A DNA stretch of 64,000 nt from Chamaecyparis obtusa (GCA_027943335.1 BSBK01006021.1:1737501-1801500); one strand, 5' to 3'; shown: positions 23,371 through 35,277, numbered from the stretch's first letter. Numbers and translations are program-made. Notes: a model not told the origin generated them from the letters alone.

Positions 23371-24520
23371 CCTAGGGGTCAAAAGGGGTCAGGGGGACTC
23401 CCTAGGGGTCCTAATGCGTACTAGGACCCCTAGGGGGTCCCCTTGACCCCTTTTGACACATTGAAATGCTCAAGTGTGTCTTAAGGGGTCCTTTTGACTC
23501 CCTAGGGTTCCTAACGCGTGATAAGGCGTACTAGGACCCCTAGGGAGATAAGGGGTCCTACGACCCCTTATGACACACTAGAGCATTCCAATGTGTCAAA
23601 AGGGGTCACGATGATTCCCTAGGGGTCCTAGTACGCTTTATCACATGTTAGGATGCCTAGGGAGTTCCCGTGACCCCTTTTGAGACATTGGAATGCTCTA
23701 GTGTGTCTTAAGGGGTCGTAGGACCCCTTATGACACACTAGAGCATTCCAATGTGTCAAAAGGGGTCACGATGATTCCCTAGGGGTCCTAGGACAACTAG
23801 GGAGTCCCCGTGACCCCTTTTGACACATTGGAATGCTCAAGTGTGCTTTAAGGGGTCGTAGGACCCCTTAAGACACACTTGAGCATTCCAATGTGTGAAA
23901 AGGGGTCATGGGGACTCCTTAGGGGTCCTAGTACGCTTTATCACGCGTTAGGACACCTAGGGAGTCCCTGTGACCCCTTTTGACACATTGGAATGCTCAA
24001 GTGTGCCTTAAGGGGTCCTAATGCATGATAAAGCGTACTAGGACCCTTAGGGAATCATCGTGACCTCTTTTGACACATTGGAATGCTCTAGTGTGTCATA
24101 AGGGGTCATAGGACCCTTTAAGACACACTTGAGCATTTCAATGTGTCAAAAGGGGTCACAGGGACTCCCTAGAGGTCCTAACGCGTGATAAGGTGTACTA
24201 GGACCCCTAGGGAGTCATCGTGACCCCTTTTGACACATTAGAACACAAAAGTGTGTCTTAAGGGGTCACGATGACTCCCTAGGGGTCCTAGTACGCTTTA
24301 TCACGCGTTAGGAACCCTAGGGAGTCAAAAGGACCCCTTATGACACACTTGAGTGTTCCAATGTGTCAAAAGGGGTCACAGGGACTCCCTAGGTGTCCTA
24401 ACGCGTGATAAAGCTTACTAGGACCCCTAGGGAATCATCGTGACCCCTTTTGACACATCGTGTCCCCTAAGGAGTCCCCATGATCCCTATCACGCGTTAG
24501 GACCCCTAGGGAGTCTCTCT
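23365..24520. repeat. CCTAGG-centred palindrome array
   Basis: About 1.15 kb are built from inverted words: CTCCCTAGGGGTCCTA and its complement around ACGCGTGATAAAGCGTA, and GACACATTGGAATGCTCAAG with its complement around TTAAGGGGTCGTAGGACCCC. A long hairpin is at about 23818-23899, with arms of roughly 40 bases and a 3-base loop. The words follow each other in alternating orientation across the block. Confidence 0.93.
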
Positions 24521-24750
24521 TTGCCTCCAGTGAACTATTCTTCAAAGCATCCATTTTTGCATAGCTAGGGTTTAAGATGCATGTAAAAGGCAAATTTAAT
24601 ACAAAGATTTAGCCGACCACATTAGTACATATATAATATACATTATATATATCATATGCCTCTTTTTTATATATATTATATACATAAATATATGTAAAAG
24701 TTCAATTGTTTTCATTTGCTCCTGCCGTTTTTTCATCAGTCGGGGAATAT

Positions 24751-24780
24751 CGGGTACCTGATATTTTCGGGTACCCGATT
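24751..24780 (+). promoter_or_regulatory. GGGTACC repeat upstream of the transposase gene
   Basis: CGGGTACCTGATATTTTCGG followed by GTACCCGATT gives a pair of related GGGTACC words about 145 bases before the transposase ATG. The same words occur upstream of the second gene (35149-35185) and near both transposon ends. Confidence 0.6.
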
Positions 24781-24923
24781 TTTGCCAGGCAATATTTGAC
24801 GAAAATATTCCCTGTCCCCACAGAGCAGACAATCACGGGATTTTATACTTTTTTCACGCGTTGCAAAACAAAAAACGTGATTTGGGGCCCATTGTTTGAT
24901 TTTTGTCGACTTGTGGTTTCACC

Positions 24924-27733
24924 ATGGGAAGCACCAGTCGTCAAAAGGCTAAATGTAAGAGGAAGCTGACAGATGACGAAATTCAGGCATATAGGGAAAA
25001 AGATAAGGAAAATCACCGAAGAAGGAGAGAAGGTATGTTAACCATTAATCAAGGTGACCCCGTAAATGTAGTTGTAAGTGAAGAGGATGTTCAATTTGAA
25101 AATGCACAGATGGAGATTGAAAATGTAGACTTTGGGAACGAAAATGTTGCACAAGAACGACATGAATGTTATACATCTCTAAATTATATGCAAAATGAAG
25201 TCCCTTGTAATAAAGATAATCAATCTTCAAATTTGGGGCTTTCAAAAACACCTAAATGGTTAATTGAAATTGAGGAGAACATTATGAATAATTGGGAAGG
25301 AAAGAGGTCACATAGAACCGTTAGGTTGTGGGCTTCAAGACTTTATGATCAATTTTTTCAAAACAAGACATTGGTTGAGAAATGTCAAATTTTTGTGCAG
25401 TTGTTAAAGATGCAAAAGATGAGACCTGTGCTTGTGAAATTGAAGATTCGTGTGAACAAAAAAATGGAGAGAAATGCCATTGTTGTGAAAAATCTTTTCA
25501 ATGCTCTCAATAACATTGGGAAGCCTAGCAGAGAAAAAGACAAGAGAGTTGCTCGGAGGGTTATTACAACCTCCTTAGTAAGTCATTAGTTGAGAAAGGC
25601 TCGTTTGATGAGACAAACTTGTGTTGACTTCAATATAGATCGTAAAACTTTAGGTAGAGCACTTACAAGAAGAGAAAGACTTGATGATCCGCTTCAAATT
25701 GATACATGGGCTTATGGTGGGAGACTTCCACGTTTCGATAAGAAGCTAACAAACATTGTCAAGGATGAAATTCAACAATTTTGGGATGCTAACTCAAGAG
25801 TGTCACCAAATGTGAAGGATGTCTTGAAGTTGAGATTTGGCAATCGAGACCGCACTCCACATCCTAAACATTATGTGGAGGTAAGTCAAACAATGTTGTA
25901 TAAAAAATTTTGTGAGACACATCCAACATTGAAAATATCACAAAGGTCTTTTGATTCCGTGAAGCCATTTTATTGTGTACCCCTTAAGATTCGAAATACA
26001 TGTTGTTGCAAATATCATGTTGAGTTTTCAATGCATCATGAATTATTACGGTCCATTCGTTCTAAATTGCATACTAATGAAATGCTAGAGGATTGTGGTG
26101 CAAGTGGTCTTCCCAAATCATCAAGAGACTTGCTAGATCAATTTTTATGTCATAGAGATAATGGTTGTTTATTTTATAAAAAAAATTGCTTAAATGCCAA
26201 GTGCTCAGAATGTGGTGGCTTGTCCAAGTTTAGAACATGTTTTCATGAGGGTTTGGAACACAATTTTGGAAAGACACTCGTCTAAAAAAAGGTATATGAA
26301 ACAATGAAATATACATTGAAGAGTGGAGGTGAAGGCTCTAGATGCGAGTTAGTTGCAAAAGAATACAATGTTGCTGATTTTATCTCAGATTTCAAGAAAA
26401 ATCTTTTTTACAAGTATGCAAGGCATAGTCATAGGTCTCAATGGTTGGATCAACAATTCAGGACATGTAAGGACACTTTCCCCATTGGAACTATTATATC
26501 CGTTATAGACTTTGCAGAGAACTATACATTGCAGCCCCAAAATGAGACTCAAGCTCAATATTACAATTCGATTCAGGTTGCTATTTTTGTATACATCACA
26601 TATAGACATTCCCCTGATAGCACAAAAAATGAGCGAAAGATAATCAAAGAGTACCATTTTTATATGAGCGACGACAGGTCTCACTCTCATGAGTTTGTTC
26701 AACATTGTTTCCAGAACTATTTTGACTTCTTGCAGGAAAATGGTATTGCTATGGATAGGCATCTCATTTGGTTGGATAATTGCACTGGTCAATTTAAGAA
26801 TGCCAGAATGTTTTATTGGTTGTGTAGAATGCATGTGGAGAGAGGTGTACCTCATATTTGGAGTTTTTTTGAGTCAGGGCATGGGAAAGGGGAGCATGAC
26901 GGAGCAGGTGCGTGTGTCAAGAGAGCTCTAGTTAAGGAGCAATTGAGGATTTCAGGTGCTGTACTTCTTGATGCTCGTTCTATTGTTGATTGGTGTACTT
27001 TAGCATTGTCACAGGGGGGACTCTTGATTCTATAGTGCATAGATTATTTTGGTTGGTTGAGGACGGAACTATAGGAGATAGATTGGATTGTCAAACAGTG
27101 AAAGACTCTTCAAAAATGCATTCATTCCGAAGCTCCAATAGTAGTACATGGACCATTTGGACACGAGAGTTGGCTTGTTTTTGCCCCATGTGTTTTCAGT
27201 ATGATTGGGATCATTGCAAGTCAAGTGAGTGGGTGGATACATGGGTTCCACAGTATCTGACTCCTTTATCTTTCACACTCTCTATAAGAAATGATGACAT
27301 GGACACTTCAGTTGACTATGACCATCTTTTAGATCTTTTGAAGCCAGGAGATGTTTTTGCATTGGTTGCACCACAGGGGAATGATGAGAGGTCAGATTAT
27401 TGGTTAGCACGTTGTGTACAAGGTAAACAAAAGCTTGTACAACCGATGACAGATGGTGATGGGTTCACATATCCTACTGGTTCAGTTGTTGTTACGGGAA
27501 CATGGCTGCCAACATACATGATTAGAAAGAATGGAGTTCCCGCATTTGAAGACTATGAGAAGCACAAAACTATTCTTATGTATTCACACCTTGTTATAGC
27601 AACAAATGTCAAGTTGTCAAAGCATCAAGGAAGACCAAAGACAAAAGAACTTTGGACTATTACTACTGCTGATCATGAAGCACTATTGGAAACCCTGAAG
27701 CAAAGAGATGACCCTTCAGGAACACTTGACTAG
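24924..27733 (+). pseudogene. DDE-transposase-like protein, family not named; two in-frame stops and one frameshift
   Basis: ATG 24924 sits in ACCATGGG. About 937 codons can be followed in one frame to 27035, with TAG at 25587 and TAA at 26283, then a one-base shift in a run of six G near 27016 leads to the 26990-27733 frame. In order: a basic N-terminus (KRKLTDDEIQAYREKDKENH), a Cys/His-rich middle (CCCKYHVEF, CLNAKCSECGG), then a likely nuclease core with IDFAENYTLQPQNETQAQYY, YMSDDRSHSHEF, IWLDNCTGQFKNARMFYWL and FFESGHGKGEHDGAGACVKR, and a C-terminal domain (LKPGDVFALVAPQGNDE, WTITTADHEALLETL). From memory, uncharacterised animal proteins share VDFAENYT, QFKNR and SHGKG-xxDG-G-KR; I cannot check this. 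Acidic residues in the first, third and fourth motifs are the candidate catalytic triad. It lies inside a TIR-bounded element, which supports a transposase role. Confidence 0.85.
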
Positions 27734-28225
27734 GTAATAAGGTAACTTAGTGCATTATTTTCTAAGTTTGTTAAGCTTAATTTCAATACATTAATTTGAC
27801 CTTTCTTAGATTGTATTTTGAGTCAATAAACTTGGTTTTGTATGTGGAATGTAACTTGTGCAGGAGCACCTATGAAGAGGCCTATGGTCACCATGGATCC
27901 AATTAGAGATAGAAGGACAAAAGGATCCTTAATGGTTAATTGAGCTCTTTTGAAGCCTATAATGGAAATTTGTAACAATCAATTTGATTTAAAAGTTAAA
28001 TGTCCTAAAACTCTTCATAAGGACTTATGACCAAAATCATGTATGGGTGGCCAATAGTGCCAAGAAGAGATCTTACATGTCATATACTTATGTCATTTGC
28101 ATGGTTTGAATTCTTACATGTTTGATTGTTGTTTGTAATGTTTTAAGGATATTATTTTTTATCAAATTTAACAAGCTTAATCATGATTAATTTCACAGTT
28201 CAAATTTCAAACATACCACTAACAG
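27734..28225. other. Spacer between the transposase gene and the 358-bp array
   Basis: No gene, repeat or recognisable signal seen; AT-rich sequence following the TAG at 27731. Confidence 0.5.
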
Positions 28226-31200
28226 TCAGTTGAAAGCGGCTTGTATCTCAGATCTCATGAGAGGTATTGACAAACTGTCAGGTGCTATGGGATCATGTTT
28301 TCGAGATCTACAATAACCTCTCTCGGTTTTGGGCAATTCGACTTCATTTGTATTTGGCAAGGCGATCTTAGTCGATGCCAAAACTTGGAGTGAGGGTCAG
28401 TTGAAAGTGGCTCAGCAACGTATCTTTCAAACCGTCCGACCTGGCATTGAACTGTCTGCTCCATCAGCTCCGATTGACCGGGTAAACACCAGTGACAACT
28501 CCATTCTACCCACAGAGTCACGAAAACACTCGCGACCACGCTCGACCCAAGTGACCCCAAGGTGCACTAAGCACGATTGGGCAGCAATCTTCTGGGGCTC
28601 GTATCTTGGACCTCGTGAGAGCTATCGACAAACTATTAGGTGCTACGGGATCGTGTTTTCGAGGTCTACAATAATCTCTCTCAGTTTTGGGCGATTCGAC
28701 TTCGTTTGCATTTGGCAAGGCAATCTCAGTCGATGCCAAAACTTGTAGTGAGGGTTAGTTGAAAGTGGCTCAATAGCGTATCTTTCAAACCGTTCGACCT
28801 GGCATTGAACCGTCTGCTCCATCGGCTCCGGTTGGCGGGGTAAACGCCAGTGAAAACCCCATTCTACCCACAGAGTCATGAAAATGCTCGCGACCACGCT
28901 CGACCCAAGTGACCCCAAGGTGCACTAAGCACGATTGGGCAGCGATCTTCTGGGGCTCGTATCTCAGACCTCGTGAGAGCTATCAACAAACTGTCAGGTG
29001 CTACGGGATCATGTTTTCAAGGTCTACAATAACCTCTCTCAGTTTTGGGCGATTTGACTTCGTTTGCATTTGGCAAGGCGATCTTAGTCGATGCCAAAAC
29101 TTGGAGTGAGGGTCAGTTGAAAGTGGCTCAGCAGCGTATCTTTCAAACCGTCCAACTTGGCATCAAACCGTCTGCTCCATCGGCTCTGGTTGGCCGGGTA
29201 AATGCTAGTGACAACCCCATTCTACCCACAGAGTCACGAAAATGCTCGCGACCACACCCAACCCAAGTGACCCCAAGGTGCACTAAGCACGATTGGGCAA
29301 CGATCTTCTGGGGCTCGTATCTCAGACCTCGTGAGAGCTATTGACAAACTGTCAGGTGCTACGGGATCGTGTTTTCGAGGTATACAATAACCTCTCTCGG
29401 TTTTGGGCAATTCAACTTCATTTGCATTTGGCAAGGCGATCTCAGTCGATGCCAAAACTTACAGTGAGGGTCAGTTGAAAGTGGCTCAGCAGCGTATCTT
29501 TCAAACCGTCTGACCTGGCATCAAACCGTCTGCTCCATCGGCTCCGGTTGGCCGGGTAAACGCCAGTGACAACCCCATTCTACCCACAGATTCATGAAAA
29601 TGCTCGCGACCACGCTCGACCCAAGTGACCCCAAGGTGCATTAAGCACGATTGGGCAATGATCTTCTGGGGCTCGTATCTCAGACCTCGTGAGAGCTATC
29701 GACAAACTATCAGGTGCTACAAGATCATGTTTTCGAGGTCTACAATAACCTCTCTCAGTTTTGGGCGATTTGACTTCGTTTGTATTTGGCAAGGCGATCT
29801 CAGTCGATGCCAAAACTTGCAGTGAGGGTCAGTTGAAAGTGGCTCAGCAGCGTATCTTTCAAACCGTCTGACCTAGCATCAAACCGTCTGCTCCATCGGC
29901 TCCGGTTGGCTGGGAAAACGCCAGTGACAACCCCATTCTACCCACAGAGTCACGAAAATGCTCGCGACCACGCTCGACCCAAGTGACCCCAAGGTGCACT
30001 AAGCACGATTGGGCAGCGATCTTCTGGGGCTCGTATCTCAGACCTCATGAGAGCTATCGACAAACTGTCAAGTGCTACGAGATCATGTTTTCGAGATCTA
30101 CAATAACCTCTCTCAGTTTTGGGGGATTCGAGTTCGTTTGCATTTGGCAAGGCGATCTTAGTCGATGCCAAAACTTGGAGTGAGGGTCAGTTGAAAGTGG
30201 CTCAGTAGCGTATCTTTCAAACCGTCCGACTTGGCATCGAACCGTCTGCTCCATCAGCTCCGGTTGGTCGGTTAAACGCTAGTGACAACCCCATTCTACC
30301 AATAGAGTCACGAAAACGCTCGCGACCACGCTCGACCCAAGTGACCCCAAGGTGCACTAAGCACGATTGGGCAGCAATCTTTTGGGGCTCGTATCTCGGA
30401 CCTCGTGAGAGCTATCGACAAACTATCAGTTGCTACGGGATCGTGTTTTTGAGGTCTACAATAACCTCTCACAATTTTGGGTGATTCGACTTCATTTGCA
30501 TTTGGCAAGGCGATCTCAGTCGATGCCAAAACTTGGAGTGAGGGTCAGTTGAAAGTGGCTCAGCAGCGTATCTTTCAAACCGTCCGACCTAGCATCGAAC
30601 CGTCTGCTCCATCGGCTCCAGTTGGCCAGGTAAACGCCAGTGACAACCCCATTCTACCCATAGAGTCACGGAAACGCTCACGACCACGCTCGACCCAAGT
30701 GACCCCAAGGTGCACTAAGCACGATTGGACAACGATCTTCTGGGGCTCGTATCTCGGACCTCGTGAGAGCTATTGACAAATTGTGAGGTGCTACGGGATC
30801 ATGTTTTTGAGATCTACAATAACCTCTCTCAATTTTTGGCGATTTGACTTCGTTTGCATTTGGCAAGGCGATCTCAGTCGATGCCAAAACTTGCAGTGAG
30901 GGTCAGTTGAAAGTGGCTCAACAACATATCTTTCAAACCGTTCGACCTGGCATCGAACCGTCTACTCCATCGGCTCCAGTTGGACGGGTAAACGCCAGTG
31001 ACAACCCCATTCTACCCACAGAGTCACGAAAATGCTCGCGACCATGCTCGACCCAAGTGACCCCAAGGTGCACTAAGCACGATTGGGCAGCGATCTTCTG
31101 GGGCTTGTATCTGGGACCTCGTGAGAGCTATCGACAAACTGTCAGGTGCTACAGGATCATGTTTTTGAGGTCTACAATAACCTCTCTCAAGTTTGGGCGA

Positions 31201-31817
31201 TTCGACTTCATTTTCATTTGGCAAGGCGATCTCAGTCAATGCCAAAACTTGCAGTGAGGGTCAGTTGAAAGTGGCTAAGCAGTGTATCTTTCAAACCGTC
31301 TGACCTGGCATCGAACCGTCTGCTCCATCGGCTCCGGTTGGCCGGGTAAATGCCAGTGACAACCCCATTCTACCCACAGAGTCATGAAAATGCTCGCGAC
31401 CACGCTCAACCCAAGTGACCCCAAGGTGCACTAAGCATGATTGGGCAGCGATCTTCTGGGGCTCATATCTCGGATCTCGTGAGAGATATTGACAAACTGT
31501 CAGGTGCTACGAGATCGTGTTTTTGAGGTCTACAATAACCTCTCTCAGTTTTGGGCGATTCGAGTTCGTTTGCATTTGGCAAGGCTATCTCAGTCGATGC
31601 CAAAACTTGCAGTGAGGATCAGTTGAAAGTGGCTTAGCATCGTATCTTTCAAACCGTCTGACCTGGCATCGAACCGTCTGCTCCATTGGCTCCGGTTGGC
31701 CGGGTAAACGCTAGTGACAACCCCATTCTACCCACAGAGTCACAGAAACGTTCGCGACCACGCTCGACCCAAGTGACCCCAAGGTGCACTAAGCACGATT
31801 GGGCAACGATCTTTTCG
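28226..31817. repeat. 358-bp tandem satellite, about ten units
   Basis: Landmarks such as TGGGGCTCGTATCT recur every 358 bases (about 28592, 28950, 29308, 29666, 30024, 30382, 30740, 31098, 31456), together with CAGTTGAAAGTGGCTCAGCA, ACCGTCTGCTCCATCGGCTC and GGTGCACTAAGCACGATTGG. Units are highly similar and head to tail. Recurring open frames of 66-139 codons on both strands follow from this periodicity and are interrupted irregularly, so I do not call genes. The array ends abruptly at the SMU1-like fragment. Confidence 0.96.
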
Positions 31818-31982
31818 GTTGTTGGATTCATAGAGGACTGGGACTATATCAGTGGGAAACTCAAGAGTGATTTTCAATACCAAGTTGATGATGCCTTCAT
31901 GACGCATGATAATGCAGTTCTTTGTGTTGACATCAGTCATGATTCAGAGATGTTGGCTTCAGGTTCACAGGGTGGGAAAATT
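31818..31982 (+). pseudogene. SMU1: Captured fragment of SMU1 (WD40 splicing factor)
   Basis: Fifty-five codons read VVGFIEDWDYISGKLKSDFQ and onward through DAFMTHDNAVLCVDISHDSE to MLASGSQGGKI. This is the start of the WD40 propeller of plant SMU1, a spliceosome-associated protein, where the usual text is close to GFIEVWDYISGKLKKDLQYQ and SRDSEMLASGSQDGKIK. The Asp in EDWD and the Gly-Gly in SQGGK depart from the usual VWD and SQDGK. Similarity stops just after GKI, and there is no start codon or promoter of its own. It lies inside the DNA transposon, next to the 358-bp array, so it is a transduplicated host-gene piece. Confidence 0.85.
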
Positions 31983-33025
31983 GAGGAGGACGTGCTCGCA
32001 ATTGAATCCCAAAATACATATGTATGAATGCTTTGACAAAATATTTATTGGTGTCACTTGCATGAAGCGGTATGTTTGTGGAGAGCCAGAAATGACACGC
32101 TCTAGTTATAGCACCAAGCGTCCAATCAAAACACAGACGCATTAACACTTGTGTTGCAATAAGATCTAGATGGCACTATTCAGTAAATTAGTCCCTTTGC
32201 ATCTATCTCGTGTTTATGAATAGATGTTTGTAAGCCTTTATTGCTTTCAGGTTAAAAGCATTATCATTTATAGTTTAGTTGATTCATTGTAAATCCTGCA
32301 CGGGGAGTTGTACTCGGATAATTCAAAGGGCGCTTACACTTCTCAATAGCGAAGTGACCCAACTGTTGGTGTTGGTTGAGTCTTTTTGTTTGGGCTTTAA
32401 AGGTCATTTTGTAAGTGTTTCTTTCGAAGACAAATCTGTTCACCAACAAGAAGTTAAACCTCAAACATAATAAGCTCCATGAACAGGGTATTCTAGAGTA
32501 AAGAAAAACAAATGTAACTTCAACAAGATATAATTTAAATCATAATGATAATCATAGTCAAGATATAACTTCACCATTTAATTCCACAAACATGAATAAT
32601 AAATATGTATATACAAAAGATGACACAAATATAACATATAAATGAATATGTTCTATATATGTATGAAATGTATCAAAAGTATGTCCATATACAAATATGG
32701 CACATGCCATTTCAAAATGTCTACAAAATCAATGTTTTAAGGTGTACAATGTGGCATATATGCCATCTCAAAATGTGCCAAGTGTCATCTCTAAATGACC
32801 ACAAAACTAAAACTGCATCCTATGCTGTAGGGGGATCATCAAAATGTAGCCTCTTTGAAGAAGTGTTGGGCTCTGATTGATCCTGCATACAAAATGAGTT
32901 CAAACCAAAGTTAGATTGCTTACTTTATATGATTTGTACACACACACACACACACACATATATAATTCATAATTTTCAAACACTAATTTAATTAAAATTA
33001 TAACTGAATACAAATAAATTTTTAC
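31983..33025. other. Non-coding interval, including a (CA)n microsatellite
   Basis: No gene was recognised. Bases 32939-32959 are an ACACAC microsatellite. A 63-codon plus-strand frame at 32279-32470 is unassigned and may be another captured fragment, but I recognise no family. Confidence 0.45.
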
Positions 33026-34981
33026 CTAGTCTCTCGATCGCCTACCACGATCAGGTGTCCTAACATAAGTCCTGGGTAGCGAAGGGACCATGCCAACAAT
33101 ACCAACTCTGACCTATAAATATATATTTGCAATAATGAGATTAGTAGACTGGTGCAACATAGAGTAATAAATCTACAAAATAGGATGATAGCATAATAAA
33201 ATTACAAATTGATTGAACTAAAATTAAAACTTACATCTGGTGATCCCTCCTTTGGAATAGTGGGCTGGGTCAACAAAGAAACAAAATATTCTCGTGGGAC
33301 CTCCCTCATAGTCGGAGTAACCTATGAGAGTAAAAAGATTGTCAATTATATATCAATGTACTTCATCATAGCAATCCTAGTTACAAAATACAAATAACAA
33401 TATGTAAAAGTCTACGTACAATCGGGCTATCACTCCGAATTGAGACGCCTGTAACCCTATGCCGCCGAACCGGTGTCGGGACATCATCAATAGCCACACC
33501 CTGTACAATAAAGTGCAAGTAAAATAGTTATTACTACACACAAGTGGCATACATATGCATGCATAATTAATCTTAAACAATTAACTACCTTTCCTTTGTC
33601 GACACCTAATGAAGGAACCCCCTCACGCCCCCCACTGACGTTGGCTGTAGCCTGCAAGAACACAATAAGATGACAATATATATTAGTAAATGTATGAATT
33701 TTATTGCTCTAATTGATAGAGATTTAAGCATGTACACCAAATGATATAAAAAAAATAATGGGTTCATAATTTATAATATATCGTATAGTCATCAAGGCCA
33801 AATGAAATGGCCGAAAGTGTGGACTCATCCACCTGTCTCACCTCCTCTTGTGTCATCGACTGAACATAAATGGAAAAAATATATATACATAAGTGCATGC
33901 AATCATTAAAACTAATCTAAATAAATAAATTATTTTTAAATTAAATAAGTCATGTGACAAATTTATTTATAATGTTTACTCTTACCGTATCAACAGGAGT
34001 CAATGGCTCTACGTGCACCTCCTGAGCACTCTCATGAGATGTAGATGCTCCATGAGGTGTTGCAGCCTTTGCAGTAGCCTCTCTTGTATCTCCCTCATCA
34101 ATATCATGAAACTGATATATATCAGAATCAGTAAGCGGTCCGAGGCACATATGCTTGCACATAATGCACGTATGGGGCTCACATACATGTGAACTTCGAC
34201 GAGATGTCGATGTGCCAGCAGCATCCACAGGAGGCAACACTGACCTAGTCTGTGTGATCAACTGATCACTCAGTAAATGAATTGCCCTAATAGTCTGTTC
34301 AGCAGCCTCTCTAATGATATCAGGATGCTGTACTGAAGGAGGGGGTGCAACATCAGTGGGGGGGACAAAGGTAGTGGCCTTTCGGCACTGGGAAGATGGC
34401 CTAGTCTGAGGAGCTCCTCTGCCTACGCCCATGTTGGGCCTCATAATCCAATAATCAACATGTTGACCAAGCACAAACTCAGCATACAATTTTTTAAGGA
34501 AATAAAATGGGACCTCCAAATTGCTATGTGGTGGTTTATCAAAAACCATCCACCAGCGATCCCAAAAATTTGTGCGCATTGCTTCATTTGTGCACCATTT
34601 TATTGATAATTTGGGCTTTTTAGGGTCAACTGGTATTCCGGTTTTAGGATTGACAAAAAGGGCAGCTATATCTTCCTTAGTTATATTAAGGGCTGCAATC
34701 CCATCATGGTCAAGCCCGTCATCAGATTGGTCGTGCATATCATCATGCCAATGAAGAGCAACATTATGTTGCTGCGTGAGTGTGTCAATATTTCCAACAA
34801 TTGTATTTAGTGTGGTAAGCATGGGAGCTAATGTAGGTATATTTTGATATGTGTTTTGGAAACCTCGTATTGTGTTCAAATTTTCTTCTATCAAATCTTG
34901 TAAAGATTTAGGGTTTAGATATGGGGGATTGTTTTCGGGATTATTATTTGGAGGGTTATTTTCTTCATTGTTGTTAGCCAT
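33026..34981 (-). CDS. Second gene of the DNA transposon, unknown function, six exons
   Basis: Exon 1 is 34981-33986 (332 codons from MANNNEENN). Further exons with clean acceptors and donors are 33859-33842 (an 18-base microexon with donor GTGAGA, the least certain), 33651-33589, 33500-33420, 33321-33235 and 33112-33026 ending in TAG. All junctions are phase 0, giving about 443 residues. Visible features: an Asn/Pro-rich N-terminus, an acidic stretch (DDMHDQSDDGLDHDG), a Trp-rich block IKWCTNEAMRTNFWDRWWMV followed by YFLKKLYAEFVLGQHVDYW, a Cys cluster CEPHTCIMCKHMC, and a basic C-terminal end (TPDRGRRSRD). No known domain was recognised. It converges on the transposase and has GGGTACC-type words upstream, so a DNA-binding or accessory transposition role is plausible but inferred. 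No stop interrupts exon 1. Confidence 0.72.
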
Positions 34982-35148
34982 GCCTGATTAAATAAAAAAA
35001 AAATCTAAGTTTCAAATATTATTACAAATATAAATACAAAACTCTATTTTAAAAAAAAACACTACATTTACAATGAAAATGAAATAAATTAATAAAAATA
35101 TACAATTAACTACTTACCAAATATGCTTGAAGTTGAATTTGACATTTC

Positions 35149-35185
35149 GAATATCAGGTATCCGAAAATATATCGGGTATCAGAA
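35149..35185. promoter_or_regulatory. GGTATC/GGGTATC repeat upstream of the second transposon gene
   Basis: CGAATATCAGGTATCCGAAA followed by ATATATCGGGTATCAG resembles, in reverse complement, the GGGTACCTGATATTTTCGGG stretch upstream of the transposase. Located about 170 bases before the ATG of the second gene. Confidence 0.5.
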
Positions 35186-35263
35186 AACCGCGGCTAGAAA
35201 ATGATAAAATCGCGCTAGGAAATGAAGAATAGGGCTCGCGGGTGTGGGATATATGCCACAGTT

Positions 35264-35277
35264 ATCGGGTACCCGAT
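35264..35277. promoter_or_regulatory. Perfect palindrome ATCGGGTACCCGAT near the right end of the transposon
   Basis: A 14-bp perfect palindrome about 155 bases inside the right end. With its flank it matches the CCTAATCGGGTACC of the left end in inverted orientation. Confidence 0.7.

Noticed and set aside
25578..25589. Reading the TAG at 25587 as part of an intron (GTAAGT directly upstream, CATTAG at the stop)
   Set aside because: The implied intron would be about 15 bases, far below any plausible plant intron.
26385..26855. 156-codon minus-strand frame
   Set aside because: Lies wholly antisense to the best conserved part of the transposase, where the plus-strand motifs are clear.
28329..31257. 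Recurring 66-139-codon frames on both strands with similar peptides
   Set aside because: They follow the 358-bp satellite period, are interrupted differently in each unit, and have no start or splice context of their own.
21315..31817. Direct-repeat arrays as a possible CRISPR locus
   Set aside because: Units are contiguous 179- and 358-bp satellites without unique spacers, in a plant genome.
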